NCBI GenBank assembly: GCA_046046245.1 | Contig: JBJOKE010000080.1 | Coordinates: forward strand, 53,292-117,291 | Length of the DNA: 64,000 nucleotides | Direction: 5' to 3' | Origin: UBA4615 sp046046245 | GTDB lineage: Bacteria > Pseudomonadota > Gammaproteobacteria > Burkholderiales > Burkholderiaceae_E | Shown: positions 1 through 7,903 of the stretch, in pieces | Layout: every line of letters starts with the position of its first letter | Numbering within the stretch: the stretch's first letter is position 1 | Translations under genes and position numbers: made by a program | The notes under the pieces: model-generated | What the model saw: the letters and a program-made list of their open reading frames with translations, nothing else | The model's database searches: none | Told to the model about the DNA's origin: nothing

Positions 1-92
1 GGGCCATGGGGCTCACCAGCAGGGACGGACGGGACGGCGGGCGTGAGTGTACGTCCTCCGTGCCGGCCGGCCGGCACGTCCCCGCGGCGCGC

Positions 93-905
93 TCAGCAGC
101 CTGGCCGGGGCGCCACGGACGGCCGCGCGAGCGACTGCCAGCCGAGGCCGAGCAGCTCGCGGATCGACAGCGCGACGACCGCGGCGGCCTCGGCCGACGG
201 CAGCAGCGCGACCGAGGGCGGCCCGTAGCGGCGACCGGCCAGCGGATCGGTCGGCACCGGGATCGCGTCGATGCCGGCCGCCTCGAACGCGGCCCGGGCA
301 CGCGACATGTGGAAGGCGTGGGTCACCAGCAGCACGCGGCCGATGCCCGCGGCGCGCAGGATCGCGGCCGAGCAGGCCGCGTTCTCCGCCGTGTCGCGCG
401 ACGCCTCCTCGGTCCAGCGCACCGGCACGCCGAGATCGCGTTCGAGCAGCACCCTCATCAGCCCCGCCTCGCTGTCGCGCCCGCCGACCGGCTGGCCACC
501 GCTGGCCAGCACCGGCAGGCCCGTCAGCCGGGCGACCCGCGCCGCGGCGACCGCCCGCTGCACCGTCGCCGCCGACGGCCGATCGGGCCAGGGCCCGTCG
601 GCATCGGCCGGCAGCAGGCCACCGCCCAGCACCACGATCGCCCGCGGCGGCGACGGACCGTCGCGCCCGGCCCGCCAGGCCTCCTCGTCGAACGGACGCG
701 GCGCGCCCTCGAGCGCGCGGACCAGACGCTCGGCGCCCCAGGGCGTGGACAGCGCCCAGGCCCCGGCCAGCGCGGCGACCAGCAGCGCGCCGCCCGCCCG
801 CGGCCGACGCCGCGCGAGCCACGCCGCGCCCAGGGCCGCCAGCAGCGGCATCGCCGGCGGCCCGATCAGCGGATGCAGCAGCTGCCTGAACTCGAACGGA
901 TCCAG
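93..905 (-). CDS. YdcF/DUF218-family membrane protein
   Basis: Probable inner-membrane protein of the YdcF/ElyC (DUF218) family, linked to envelope or cell-wall metabolism; the exact reaction is unknown. An N-terminal hydrophobic, arginine-bounded segment is followed by the family core: the strand AIVVLGGGLL, the stretch LPVLASGGQP, the acidic ARG-binding-like segment EEASRDTAENA and the motif LLVTHAFHMSRA. The first ATG (851) falls inside the first membrane helix, so it is probably too late; an ATG at 1043 would run through the divergent srkA promoter and start. I prefer a CTG at 905, which has a GGAG six bases upstream and gives 270 residues. A TACACT hexamer on this strand (950-945) could be the -10. 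The family call is firm; the start is not. Confidence 0.75.
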   Translation of the reverse strand: MDPFEFRQLLHPLIGPPAMPLLAALGAAWLARRRPRAGGALLVAALAGAWALSTPWGAERLVRALEGAPRPFDEEAWRAGRDGPSPPRAIVVLGGGLLPADADGPWPDRPSAATVQRAVAAARVARLTGLPVLASGGQPVGGRDSEAGLMRVLLERDLGVPVRWTEEASRDTAENAACSAAILRAAGIGRVLLVTHAFHMSRARAAFEAAGIDAIPVPTDPLAGRRYGPPSVALLPSAEAAAVVALSIRELLGLGWQSLARPSVAPRPGC

Positions 906-978
906 CGGACGCTCCGGGACGCCGACGGGCCGCCGGCGCCGCGCAGTGTACGCGTCGCCCGGGCCGTGGCCGGGCGCA

Positions 979-984
979 TAGAAT
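979..984 (+). promoter_or_regulatory. -10 element of srkA, leaderless configuration
   Basis: TAGAAT lies only six bases before the srkA ATG, so transcription would begin at or next to the start codon. No good -35 is seen at the usual distance. The same 15-base context (TAGAAT, S, GGCCGATG) recurs at 15257-15271. Inferred from sequence only. Confidence 0.45.
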
Positions 985-990
985 GGGCCG

Positions 991-1983
991 ATGACCGAGC
1001 CTTCCGACGTCCACCCGTTCGCGCTGCTCGAGCCGGGCCGCATCCTCGACGCGCTGGAGGCCGCGGGTTGGCGCGGCGACGGCCGACTGCTCGGGCTCAA
1101 CAGCTACGAGAACCGGGTCTACCAGGTCTGGCTCGAGGACGGCGGCAGCGTCGTCGCGAAGTTCTACCGTCCGGCGCGCTGGACCGACGCGCAGATCCTC
1201 GAGGAGCACCGGTTCACCGCCGAATTGGCAGCCCGCGAGATCCCGGTGGTGGCGCCGCTCGAGGCCGCGGGGACGACCCTCTTCTCGCACCAGGGCTACC
1301 GCTTCGCGGTCTACCCGCGCCGCGGCGGGCGCGCGCCCGAGCTCGACGACCCCGACACCCTCGCCTGGCTCGGCCGCTTCATCGGCCGGATCCATGCGGT
1401 CGGTTCGACCGAACCGTTCCGGGAACGGCCTTCGATCGACGTCGACGCGTTCGGTCGCGAGCCGCGCGACTGGCTGGTGGCGCACGACGCCGTCCCGGTC
1501 ACGCTGCGGCCGGCCTGGCGCACGGTCGTCGACCGCTGCATCGACGCGGTCGCGGCCGCCTTCGACCGGGTCGGGCCGCTGCGGACGCTGCGGCTGCACG
1601 GCGACTGCCACGCGGGCAACGTGCTGTGGACCGACGACGGACCGCACTTCGTCGACTTCGACGACGCCCGCAACGGACCGGCGATCCAGGACCTGTGGAT
1701 GCTGCTGTCCGGCGATGCGGACGAGATGCGCCGACAGCTCGTCGACGTGCTCGACGGCTACCGCGACTTCATGGACTTCGACCGGCGCGAGCTGCAGCTG
1801 ATCGAGCCGCTCAGGACGCTTCGGCTCATCCACTACAGCGCCTGGCTCGCGCGCCGCTGGACCGACCCGGCCTTCCCCGCGGCGTTCCCGTGGTTCGGCA
1901 CCGAGCGGTACTGGCAGGACCGCATCCTGGAGCTGCGCGAGCAGCTCGGCGCGATGTCGGAGCCGGCGATCGAGGTGCCTTGA
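991..1983 (+). CDS. srkA: SrkA (RdoA/YihE) stress-response serine/threonine kinase
   Basis: Cytoplasmic Ser/Thr protein kinase of the APH/choline-kinase fold; in E. coli SrkA protects against envelope-stress and toxin-linked death. The 330-residue length matches the family. The catalytic loop LHGDCHAGNVLW (residues 202-213, Asp205 and Asn210) and the metal-binding VDFDDARNGP (from residue 221) are present, with the N-terminal family signature GLNSYENRVYQV at 35-46. It diverges from the YdcF gene. There is no Shine-Dalgarno sequence, and the -10 hexamer abuts the ATG, suggesting a leaderless mRNA. In E. coli srkA is followed by dsbA; here the next gene is prpE on the other strand. Confidence 0.9.
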   Translation: MTEPSDVHPFALLEPGRILDALEAAGWRGDGRLLGLNSYENRVYQVWLEDGGSVVAKFYRPARWTDAQILEEHRFTAELAAREIPVVAPLEAAGTTLFSHQGYRFAVYPRRGGRAPELDDPDTLAWLGRFIGRIHAVGSTEPFRERPSIDVDAFGREPRDWLVAHDAVPVTLRPAWRTVVDRCIDAVAAAFDRVGPLRTLRLHGDCHAGNVLWTDDGPHFVDFDDARNGPAIQDLWMLLSGDADEMRRQLVDVLDGYRDFMDFDRRELQLIEPLRTLRLIHYSAWLARRWTDPAFPAAFPWFGTERYWQDRILELREQLGAMSEPAIEVP

Positions 1984-2034
1984 ACGACGCGCGGGCGCGA
2001 GCGGCCCCGAGGCCGGCTCGCCGCCCGTCCCGGA

Positions 2035-3924
2035 TCAGCCCTTGACCGTCTGCTTCAGCGCCTCGAGCGCCTGCGGATCCTCGATGGTGGTCAGGTCGCC
2101 GGGATCGCGCCCCTCGCAGACCGCCTGGATCGAGCGGCGCAGCACCTTGCCCGAGCGGGTCTTCGGCAGCAGGTTCACGAAGTGCACGCGCGCCGGCCGC
2201 GCGACGGCGCCGAGCTGCTTGTCGACCACCGCCATCACCGCGCCCTCGAGCTTCATGCGGTCCTCGGTCGTCGCCGCGACCGACGGATCCTTCAGCACCG
2301 CGAAGGCCACCGCGACCTGACCCTTGAGCGTGTCCGCCACGCCGACGACCGCGCACTCGGCCACCGCCGGGTGGCTGGAGATCGACTCCTCGATCTCGCG
2401 CGTGCCGAGCCGGTGGCCGGCGACGTTGATCACGTCGTCGGTGCGGCCGAGGATGAAGTAGTAGCCGTCGTCGTCGCGGATGCCCCAGTCGAAGGTCGAG
2501 TAGACCAGCCTGTCGGGAATCGAGTTGAAGTAGGTGTCGACGAAACGCCTGTCGTCGCCCCAGACGGTCTGCATGCAGCCCGGCGGCAGCGGCGGGACGA
2601 TCGCCACGACGCCCTTCTCGTTCGCGCCGACCTCGGCACCGGTCTGCTCGTGCAGCAGGCGCACGTCGTAGCCGTACATCGGCCGGCCGGGGCTGCCGAT
2701 CCGCGTCGGCGTCTCCTCGATGCCGTGCGCGACCGTCAGGATCGGCCAGCCGGTCTCGGTCTGCCAGTAGTTGTCGACGATCGGGCGGCCGATCGCGTCG
2801 GCGATCCACTTCGAGGTCGGCTCGTCGAGCGGCTCGCCGGCGAGGAACAGCGCGCGCAGGCTCGAGAGGTCGTACTTCTTCAGCCACGCCGGATCCTGCT
2901 TCTTCAGCACGCGGATCGCGGTCGGCGCCGAGAACATCACCGTCGCGCGGTAGCGCTCGACGAGCTGCCAGAGGATGCCCGCATCCGGGCGCAGCGGCGT
3001 GCCTTCGTACAGGATCGTCGCCATGCCGCCGATCAGCGGACCGTAGACGATGTAGGAGTGTCCGACCACCCAGCCGATGTCGCTGGTGCAGAAGTAGGTC
3101 TCGCCCGGGTTGCCGCGGAAGATGTGCCGCATCGACGCCGCGAGCGCGACCGCATAGCCGCCGACGTCGCGCTGCACGCCCTTGGGACGGCCCGTGGTGC
3201 CCGAGGTGTAGAGGATGTAGCTGGACTCGTTCGACTCCAGCCAGGTGACGGGCACCTGCGCGTCCGGATGGGCCGCCCGCAGCGTCGCGTAGTCCTCGTC
3301 GCGGCCGGCCACCGGCTCGAAGGGGGCGAGGCCGCGATCGACCATCAGCACCCGGGCCGGCTTGTGCGACGACAGCCGGATCGCCTCGTCCAGCAGCGGC
3401 TTGTAGGGCACGACCTTGCCCCCGCGCGAGCCGCCGTCGGCGCTGACGATCAGCCTGGGCGTGGCGTCCTCGATCCGGCTGGCGAGGCTCACCGACGCGA
3501 AGCCGCCGAAGACCACCGAGTGGATCGCGCCGATGCGCGCGCAGGCGAGCATCGCGAAGGTCGCCTCCGGGATCATCGGCATGTAGACGAGCACCCGGTC
3601 GCCGCGGCCGACGCCGAGCGACTGCATCATCGCCGCCATCCGCTGGACCTCGCGGTGCAGCTCGCCGAAGGTGTAGATCCGCTCCTCGTTCGTCTCGGTC
3701 GAGACGAAGATCAGGGCCGGCTTGTCGGCCTGCGTCGGCAGCCACCGGTCGATCGCGTTGTGGCAGAGGTTCGTGGTGCCGCCGACGAACCAGCGCGCGA
3801 ACGGCGGCCGGCTGTAGTCGAGGACCTGGGTGAACGGCGCGTTCCAGTCGATCCGGGCTGCTTCCTCGCCCCAGAAGCCCTCGCGATCCTCGATCGACCG
3901 TCGGTGAAAGCTGCGGTAGTCCAT
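2035..3924 (-). CDS. prpE: propionyl-CoA synthetase (propionate--CoA ligase)
   Basis: ANL-superfamily acyl-CoA synthetase of 629 residues that makes propionyl-CoA from propionate, ATP and CoA, feeding the methylcitrate or methylmalonyl pathway. The ACAS N-terminal segment (residues about 1-60), the AMP-binding P-loop YILYTSGTTGRPKG, the motif YWQTETGWPI, and the C-terminal lysine loop SGKVLRRSI are all seen. Length and the N-terminus MDYRSFHRRSIEDREGFW fit PrpE rather than acetyl-CoA synthetase (about 650 residues). The ATG is preceded by a strong GGGAGG. It stands alone, without prpBCD, so a scavenging role rather than a dedicated operon is likely. Confidence 0.92.
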   Translation of the reverse strand: MDYRSFHRRSIEDREGFWGEEAARIDWNAPFTQVLDYSRPPFARWFVGGTTNLCHNAIDRWLPTQADKPALIFVSTETNEERIYTFGELHREVQRMAAMMQSLGVGRGDRVLVYMPMIPEATFAMLACARIGAIHSVVFGGFASVSLASRIEDATPRLIVSADGGSRGGKVVPYKPLLDEAIRLSSHKPARVLMVDRGLAPFEPVAGRDEDYATLRAAHPDAQVPVTWLESNESSYILYTSGTTGRPKGVQRDVGGYAVALAASMRHIFRGNPGETYFCTSDIGWVVGHSYIVYGPLIGGMATILYEGTPLRPDAGILWQLVERYRATVMFSAPTAIRVLKKQDPAWLKKYDLSSLRALFLAGEPLDEPTSKWIADAIGRPIVDNYWQTETGWPILTVAHGIEETPTRIGSPGRPMYGYDVRLLHEQTGAEVGANEKGVVAIVPPLPPGCMQTVWGDDRRFVDTYFNSIPDRLVYSTFDWGIRDDDGYYFILGRTDDVINVAGHRLGTREIEESISSHPAVAECAVVGVADTLKGQVAVAFAVLKDPSVAATTEDRMKLEGAVMAVVDKQLGAVARPARVHFVNLLPKTRSGKVLRRSIQAVCEGRDPGDLTTIEDPQALEALKQTVKG

Positions 3925-4034
3925 CACGCCTCCCTGTGTTCGCGACGCGCGGGAGTGTGGGGCGGCGCGCTTACGAGCGGCTGACGCCGCGCGGCCCGGG
4001 CACGCGCCAACCGACCCGGTTCGGCAGGCCGTCT

Positions 4035-5195
4035 TCAGCCGACCAGCATCCGCAGCGCCTGCCACGGCAGCGTGGACGACCAACCGGGCCCCCAGGCGCC
4101 GGCGAACACGCGGACGACGCAGCCGCCCGCGGCGGGCGTCTCGGGCGGTGCCGCCATCAGGTCGATCAGCGCATGCTGCGGGTGGACGGGGTCGACCGGA
4201 TGCAGGCACAGCGTCGCGCGGGCGGCGCCGGGACCGTCGGGCACCGCGTGGCGCCCGGCGGCGAGCAGGCCGAAACGCAGCCCCAGCCGGAGCGCGGCCG
4301 AAGGCGCGGCGGGCACGCACAGCCAGGCCGTGTCGGACGACTCGATCCGCAGCGAGTCGGCCGACCGCACGCCACGGCGCAGCCGTGCCGGCAGATCGAC
4401 GAGGCCGGGTGCGTGCAGGCGGACCAGCACGTAGCCGGCATCGGCGGCCGGGGCCGGACGCGCGAGGACCGAGGCGAACCAGCCCGGGACCTCACCGGGC
4501 GGCGACTCGATGGACGCCGCCGGGCCCGGACGGGGCTCGACGGGCGTCGCGACGGGCCCGGGCGGTGCGGGTGCGCAGACGGGGGCTTCGGCGGGTGCCA
4601 TGACCGATGCCGGGACCGATGCCTCCCCCGGTGCCGGGACCTGTGTGCTGACCGCCGGCGCGATCGGTGAAGCGACTGCCGCCTCGATCGGAGCCTCCGC
4701 CCGTTCCTCGACCGGAGCCTCGGCGTGCGGCGCGGCATCCGCGACCGCGGCGGCATCCAGCCGGGCGTCCAGCCACCCTGCCAGCTCGCCGACGCCGTCT
4801 CCCTTGACGACGAAGCGGTCGGCTCCGAGGGACATGGCGCGTTCGCGCTGGGCGAGGTCGTCGGAGCCCGACAGGACCGCGAAGGGCAGTTCGCGGACCC
4901 GGTCGACCAGTGACGCCCGCACGCGCCGCAGCAGCTCGAAGCCGTCGATGCCGGGCATGCTCAGGTCGCTCAGCACCGCGCCGATCGTCGGGTCGAGCAG
5001 CAGCAGCTCCCAGGCGCGTTCGCCCGAATCGGCCTGCTGGATCCGGAAGCGCCCGGCGAGCCCGCGCACCAGCGACGCGCGGACGAAGCGCGAATCGTCG
5101 ACGATGAGGACGGCGGGACGGGTCGGCTCGGAACCGGCGCCTGCGCCGCCTGACGGAACGGCCAGCGCGTCGCGGCGGGAAGAGCTGGCGTTCAA
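4035..5195 (-). CDS. response regulator with C-terminal degenerate GGDEF-like domain
   Basis: Two-component receiver protein without a recognisable DNA-binding output. The REC domain begins at AVLIVDDSRFVR, with phosphoacceptor Asp77 in VLSDLSMPGIDG and the conserved lysine in FVVKGDG. An Ala/Pro/Glu-rich linker of roughly 85 residues follows, then about 120 residues whose strand/helix pattern resembles a GGDEF domain, with RIESSDTAWLCVP where RIGGDEFAVLLP would be expected. If that is right, it cannot make cyclic di-GMP. There is no ATG in the reasonable range; TTG at 5195 keeps the start clear of the divergent promoter. An ATG at 5303 would overlap the neighbour's coding start. The receiver call is firm; the C-terminal call is inference. 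Confidence 0.7.
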   Translation of the reverse strand: MNASSSRRDALAVPSGGAGAGSEPTRPAVLIVDDSRFVRASLVRGLAGRFRIQQADSGERAWELLLLDPTIGAVLSDLSMPGIDGFELLRRVRASLVDRVRELPFAVLSGSDDLAQRERAMSLGADRFVVKGDGVGELAGWLDARLDAAAVADAAPHAEAPVEERAEAPIEAAVASPIAPAVSTQVPAPGEASVPASVMAPAEAPVCAPAPPGPVATPVEPRPGPAASIESPPGEVPGWFASVLARPAPAADAGYVLVRLHAPGLVDLPARLRRGVRSADSLRIESSDTAWLCVPAAPSAALRLGLRFGLLAAGRHAVPDGPGAARATLCLHPVDPVHPQHALIDLMAAPPETPAAGGCVVRVFAGAWGPGWSSTLPWQALRMLVG

Positions 5196-5223
5196 GGGGT
5201 CGCTCGGCAGGATGTCGGGCCTT

Positions 5224-5252
5224 TTGACAGTGCCGGGATTTTCTCCTAGCCT
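5224..5252 (+). promoter_or_regulatory. sigma-70-type promoter of the NlpC/P60 gene
   Basis: TTGACA (5224-5229), a 17-base spacer and TAGCCT (5247-5252) form a good sigma-70 promoter. The ATG at 5261 lies eight bases after the -10, so initiation there would be leaderless; ATG 5282 would have a leader of about 22 bases without a Shine-Dalgarno sequence. Confidence 0.6.
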
Positions 5253-5260
5253 CGCCGGCG

Positions 5261-6247
5261 ATGCGACGCGGACGGCGCCCGATGGATCGTTTGAGCCGCG
5301 CAACGGTGGCAGTCGCCGTGGCGCTGACGGCGCTCGCCGGTCGGGTGTCCGCCGCCGACGAGCCGCCGTCTGCGCCGGTGGCCGCCACCGCCACCGACGT
5401 GGGGACCGAGGTGGTCTTCCGCGCCCTGTCGCTGCTCGGGGTCAACTACCGGTTCGGCGGCAATACCGTCGACGGCGGGCTCGACTGCAGCGGCCTCGTC
5501 CGCCTGGTCTTCCACGACACGCTCGGCCTGCCGCTGCCCCGGCGCAGCGAAGAGATCAGCCGCGTCGGCGGCGCCGTGTCGTCGAACGAGCTGCAGCCCG
5601 GCGACCTCGTCTTCTTCAACACGCTGCGGCGCGCCTTCTCGCACGTCGGCATCTACATCGGCAACAACCAGTTCGTCCACGCCCCCTCGAGCGGCGGCAC
5701 CATCCGCGTCGAGAGCCTCGGGTCGGACTACTGGGTTCGCCGCTTCGACGGCGCGCGACGGCTGCTGAGCTCGGACCTCGTGGCCTCGGCTCGGGCCACC
5801 GGCGCGATGTCCGGCGATCGGCTCGCGATATCGCTGCCGATGCTCTCCGGATCGGTGCTGGCCGATGGGGGTGCACCGCGCGACCTCCTTGCGTCGCTGC
5901 GGGCAGCCGACTCACCGGCTCGGGCAGCGACGACCGCCGACGCCGCGTCACGCGGCGCTGCGGCGCCGGCCCTCGAGGGCGTGCCGGCGCCAGCGGCGTT
6001 TCCGGTGCCGGCCGCGTCGGCCACGGCCCCCGTCGCGACGGCGCAGGCGGACGCCACGCCGCGAGCCCGGTCCGCACCGTCGCCCTCCGTCGCGCGGACG
6101 ACCACGGTACCCGCCGCGGCAGCGCGGCCGACGACGCGTCGACCGGCGACGAAGCCTCAGCCCGTCGCGATCGCCGCACGCTCGACGACCGGGCCCTCGC
6201 GTCAGGCAGGGCCGCGCCAGCGGGCGCCCGGGCTGTACGTGAACTGA
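5261..6247 (+). CDS. exported NlpC/P60 (C40) peptidoglycan endopeptidase with long low-complexity tail
   Basis: Probable periplasmic gamma-D-glutamyl endopeptidase acting on peptidoglycan stem peptides. A signal peptide ending near ALAGRVSAADE (about residue 32) is followed by a catalytic domain with Cys76 in LDCSGLVR, His128 in SHVGIYIG and His140 in FVHAP. From about residue 165 to the end (328) the protein is Ala/Pro/Thr/Arg-rich with no recognisable fold, roughly doubling the normal length; a wall- or envelope-anchoring role is conceivable but unproven. The start at 5261 is chosen because the promoter places the transcript start there; 5282 is the alternative. It diverges from the response regulator gene. 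Confidence 0.85.
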   Translation: MRRGRRPMDRLSRATVAVAVALTALAGRVSAADEPPSAPVAATATDVGTEVVFRALSLLGVNYRFGGNTVDGGLDCSGLVRLVFHDTLGLPLPRRSEEISRVGGAVSSNELQPGDLVFFNTLRRAFSHVGIYIGNNQFVHAPSSGGTIRVESLGSDYWVRRFDGARRLLSSDLVASARATGAMSGDRLAISLPMLSGSVLADGGAPRDLLASLRAADSPARAATTADAASRGAAAPALEGVPAPAAFPVPAASATAPVATAQADATPRARSAPSPSVARTTTVPAAAARPTTRRPATKPQPVAIAARSTTGPSRQAGPRQRAPGLYVN

Positions 6248-6281
6248 TCTCCGGGCGGTCGCACACCCCATCGCCGCGTAT

Positions 6282-6309
6282 CGCATTCGTAATGCGAATC
6301 CATCGCATT
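6282..6309 (+). promoter_or_regulatory. Fur-like operator
   Basis: Two overlapping inverted repeats share a half-site: CGCATT-CGT-AATGCG (6282-6296) and AATGCGA-ATCCA-TCGCATT (6291-6309). This AT-rich island in GC-rich DNA adjoins the -35 of an iron-transport gene and resembles overlapping Fur half-sites (NATNAT type). Assignment to Fur is inferred from the gene controlled. Confidence 0.6.
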
Positions 6310-6337
6310 TGCATTTCGAACAGGACTCACCTAGACT
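6309..6337 (+). promoter_or_regulatory. promoter of the ferric-iron binding protein gene
   Basis: TTGCAT (6309-6314), a 17-base spacer and TAGACT (6332-6337) place the transcript start near 6344, about 25 bases before the ATG. The -35 touches the end of the operator at 6282-6309, so repressor binding would exclude polymerase. Confidence 0.6.
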
Positions 6338-6368
6338 CGGTGCACCCCACCTGCGCCTGTCCGACCTG

Positions 6369-7421
6369 ATGCGACCCTACCCCCTCCGCCGCGCCCTCCT
6401 CGCCACGATCGCGGCGTGCGCCATGCTGTCCGCGCTGCCCGCATCCGCAGCCGACGGCGTCCTGAACCTCTATTCCGCACGCCACTACCAGACCGACGAG
6501 GCCCTCTACAGCGACTTCACGAAGAAGACGGGCATCCGGATCAACCGCATCGAGGCCGGCGACGAGGCGCTGCTCGAACGCCTGCGCAGCGAAGGCCGCA
6601 ACTCGCCCGCCGACGTGCTGCTGCTCGTCGATGCGGCGCGGCTGTGGCGGGCGCAGGTCGACGGCCTGTTCCAGCCGATCCGCTCGAAGGAGCTCGACGC
6701 CCGGATCCCGGCGCATCTGCGCGGCAAGGACGATGGCAAGGGCGCCGAGTGGTACGCGATCTCCACCCGAGCCCGCGTGATCGTCTACAACCGGTCGATC
6801 GTCCAGCCCGACCAGGTCCGCAGCTACGAGGACCTCGCATCGCCCGCGCTCAAGGGCCGGGTCTGCACGCGCTCGGGCACGCATCCGTACATGCTGTCGC
6901 TGATCGGCGCGATGGCCGAGCACCTCGGCGAGGAGAAGGCCGAGCAGTGGGCGCGCGGCGTCGTCGCGAACTTCGCCAGATCGCCGCGCGGCGGCGACAG
7001 CGACCAGATCAAGGCCGTCGCGAGCGGCGAGTGCGGCGCCGCGCTGACCAACACCTACTACCTGGTGAGGATGATGCGCTCGGATGCGCCCGCGGACCGC
7101 GAGGCCGTCGCGAAGATCGCGATGGTCTGGCCGAACCAGGCGAGCTGGGGCGCGCACGTGAACGTGTCCGGCGGCGGCGTGACCCGCAACGCGCCGAATC
7201 GCGAGGCCGCGATCCGGTTCATGGAGTACCTCGCGAGCGACTCGGCGCAGGCCTACCTCGCCGCGGGCAACAACGAATGGCCGGTGGTGGCCGGCGCGGT
7301 CGCGACGAACCCGACGCTCGACGCGCTCGGCCGCTTCAAGGCAGACACGCTGCCGATCGCGTCGGTGGGCCGTGCGCAGATCACGGCCGCGAAGATCATC
7401 GACCGCGTCGGCTGGCGCTGA
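6369..7421 (+). CDS. periplasmic Fe(3+) ABC-transporter substrate-binding protein (FbpA/FutA type)
   Basis: Periplasmic ferric-iron binding protein of 350 residues. The signal peptide MRPYPLRRALLATIAACAML leads to cleavage after ASA (about residue 27). The mature N-terminus VLNLYSARHYQTDE, the segment ARVIVYNRS and the tyrosine-rich LTNTYYLVRMM near the iron-binding tyrosine pair are characteristic of the family. No permease or ATPase gene accompanies it, so its transporter must be encoded elsewhere. ATG 6369 is chosen because it begins the signal peptide and lies just after a convincing promoter; an upstream ATG at 6309 overlaps the promoter. Iron repression through Fur is likely. Confidence 0.88.
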   Translation: MRPYPLRRALLATIAACAMLSALPASAADGVLNLYSARHYQTDEALYSDFTKKTGIRINRIEAGDEALLERLRSEGRNSPADVLLLVDAARLWRAQVDGLFQPIRSKELDARIPAHLRGKDDGKGAEWYAISTRARVIVYNRSIVQPDQVRSYEDLASPALKGRVCTRSGTHPYMLSLIGAMAEHLGEEKAEQWARGVVANFARSPRGGDSDQIKAVASGECGAALTNTYYLVRMMRSDAPADREAVAKIAMVWPNQASWGAHVNVSGGGVTRNAPNREAAIRFMEYLASDSAQAYLAAGNNEWPVVAGAVATNPTLDALGRFKADTLPIASVGRAQITAAKIIDRVGWR

Positions 7422-7429
7422 CGCGCTCC

Positions 7430-7451
7430 GGCGCGGGACGTGGCCCGCGCC
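7430..7451. terminator. terminator-like hairpin between convergent genes
   Basis: GGCGCGGG and CCCGCGCC form a perfect 8-bp stem with a six-base loop between the iron-binding protein gene and the converging RidA-like gene. There is no T-run on either side, so intrinsic termination is uncertain. Confidence 0.4.
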
Positions 7452-7463
7452 GCCAGAGCCGCC

Positions 7464-7811
7464 TCAGGCGGCCGCGATCACCTTGATCTCGACGCGATAC
7501 TTCGGCGCCGCGAGCTTCGACTCGACCGTCGCGCGGGCCGGCGTATGGCCCGCGGGCACCCACGCGTCCCAGACCGAGTTCATCTGCGCGAACTCGGCGA
7601 TGTCGGCGAGGAAGATCTGCGCCGACAGGATCTTGGTCTTGTCGCTGCCGCACTCGGCCAGCAGCCGGTCGATCGCGGCGAGGATCTGGCGCGTCTGGCC
7701 CGCGGTATCCTGGCTCGGGTCCTCGGCGACCTGGCCCGCCAGGTAGACGGTACCGTTGTGGACCACGGCCTCCGACATGCGGGGGCCGACGTGCAGGCGC
7801 TTGATGCTCAT
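7464..7811 (-). CDS. RidA (YjgF/YER057c/UK114) family deaminase
   Basis: Small cytoplasmic protein of 115 residues of the RidA superfamily, trimeric enzymes that hydrolyse reactive enamines/imines from PLP enzymes; some subfamilies have other roles. The conserved arginine is seen in PARATVE (Arg93), with the barrel strand VYLAGQVAEDP and the C-terminal strand VEIKVIAA. The ATG is preceded by AAGGAA. The divergence from canonical E. coli RidA (TVYLAGQVAED in place of the VSGQIP-type segment) suggests an Rid subfamily rather than the archetype. The hydrolase gene lies about 90 bases upstream on the same strand and may be co-transcribed. Confidence 0.88.
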   Translation of the reverse strand: MSIKRLHVGPRMSEAVVHNGTVYLAGQVAEDPSQDTAGQTRQILAAIDRLLAECGSDKTKILSAQIFLADIAEFAQMNSVWDAWVPAGHTPARATVESKLAAPKYRVEIKVIAAA

Positions 7812-7903
7812 GGTTCCTTGGACTCGCTCGGTGGATGGGGAGCGCCACGCAGGGGGCGGGCGCTCCGGTTGGGAAACGGGACGGCGCGGGCCGGCGGGGC
7901 CGA

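Noticed and set aside
1..92. Possible minus-strand gene start (ATG at 7-5) leaving the window on the left
   Set aside because: Only two codons would be visible, so it cannot be supported.
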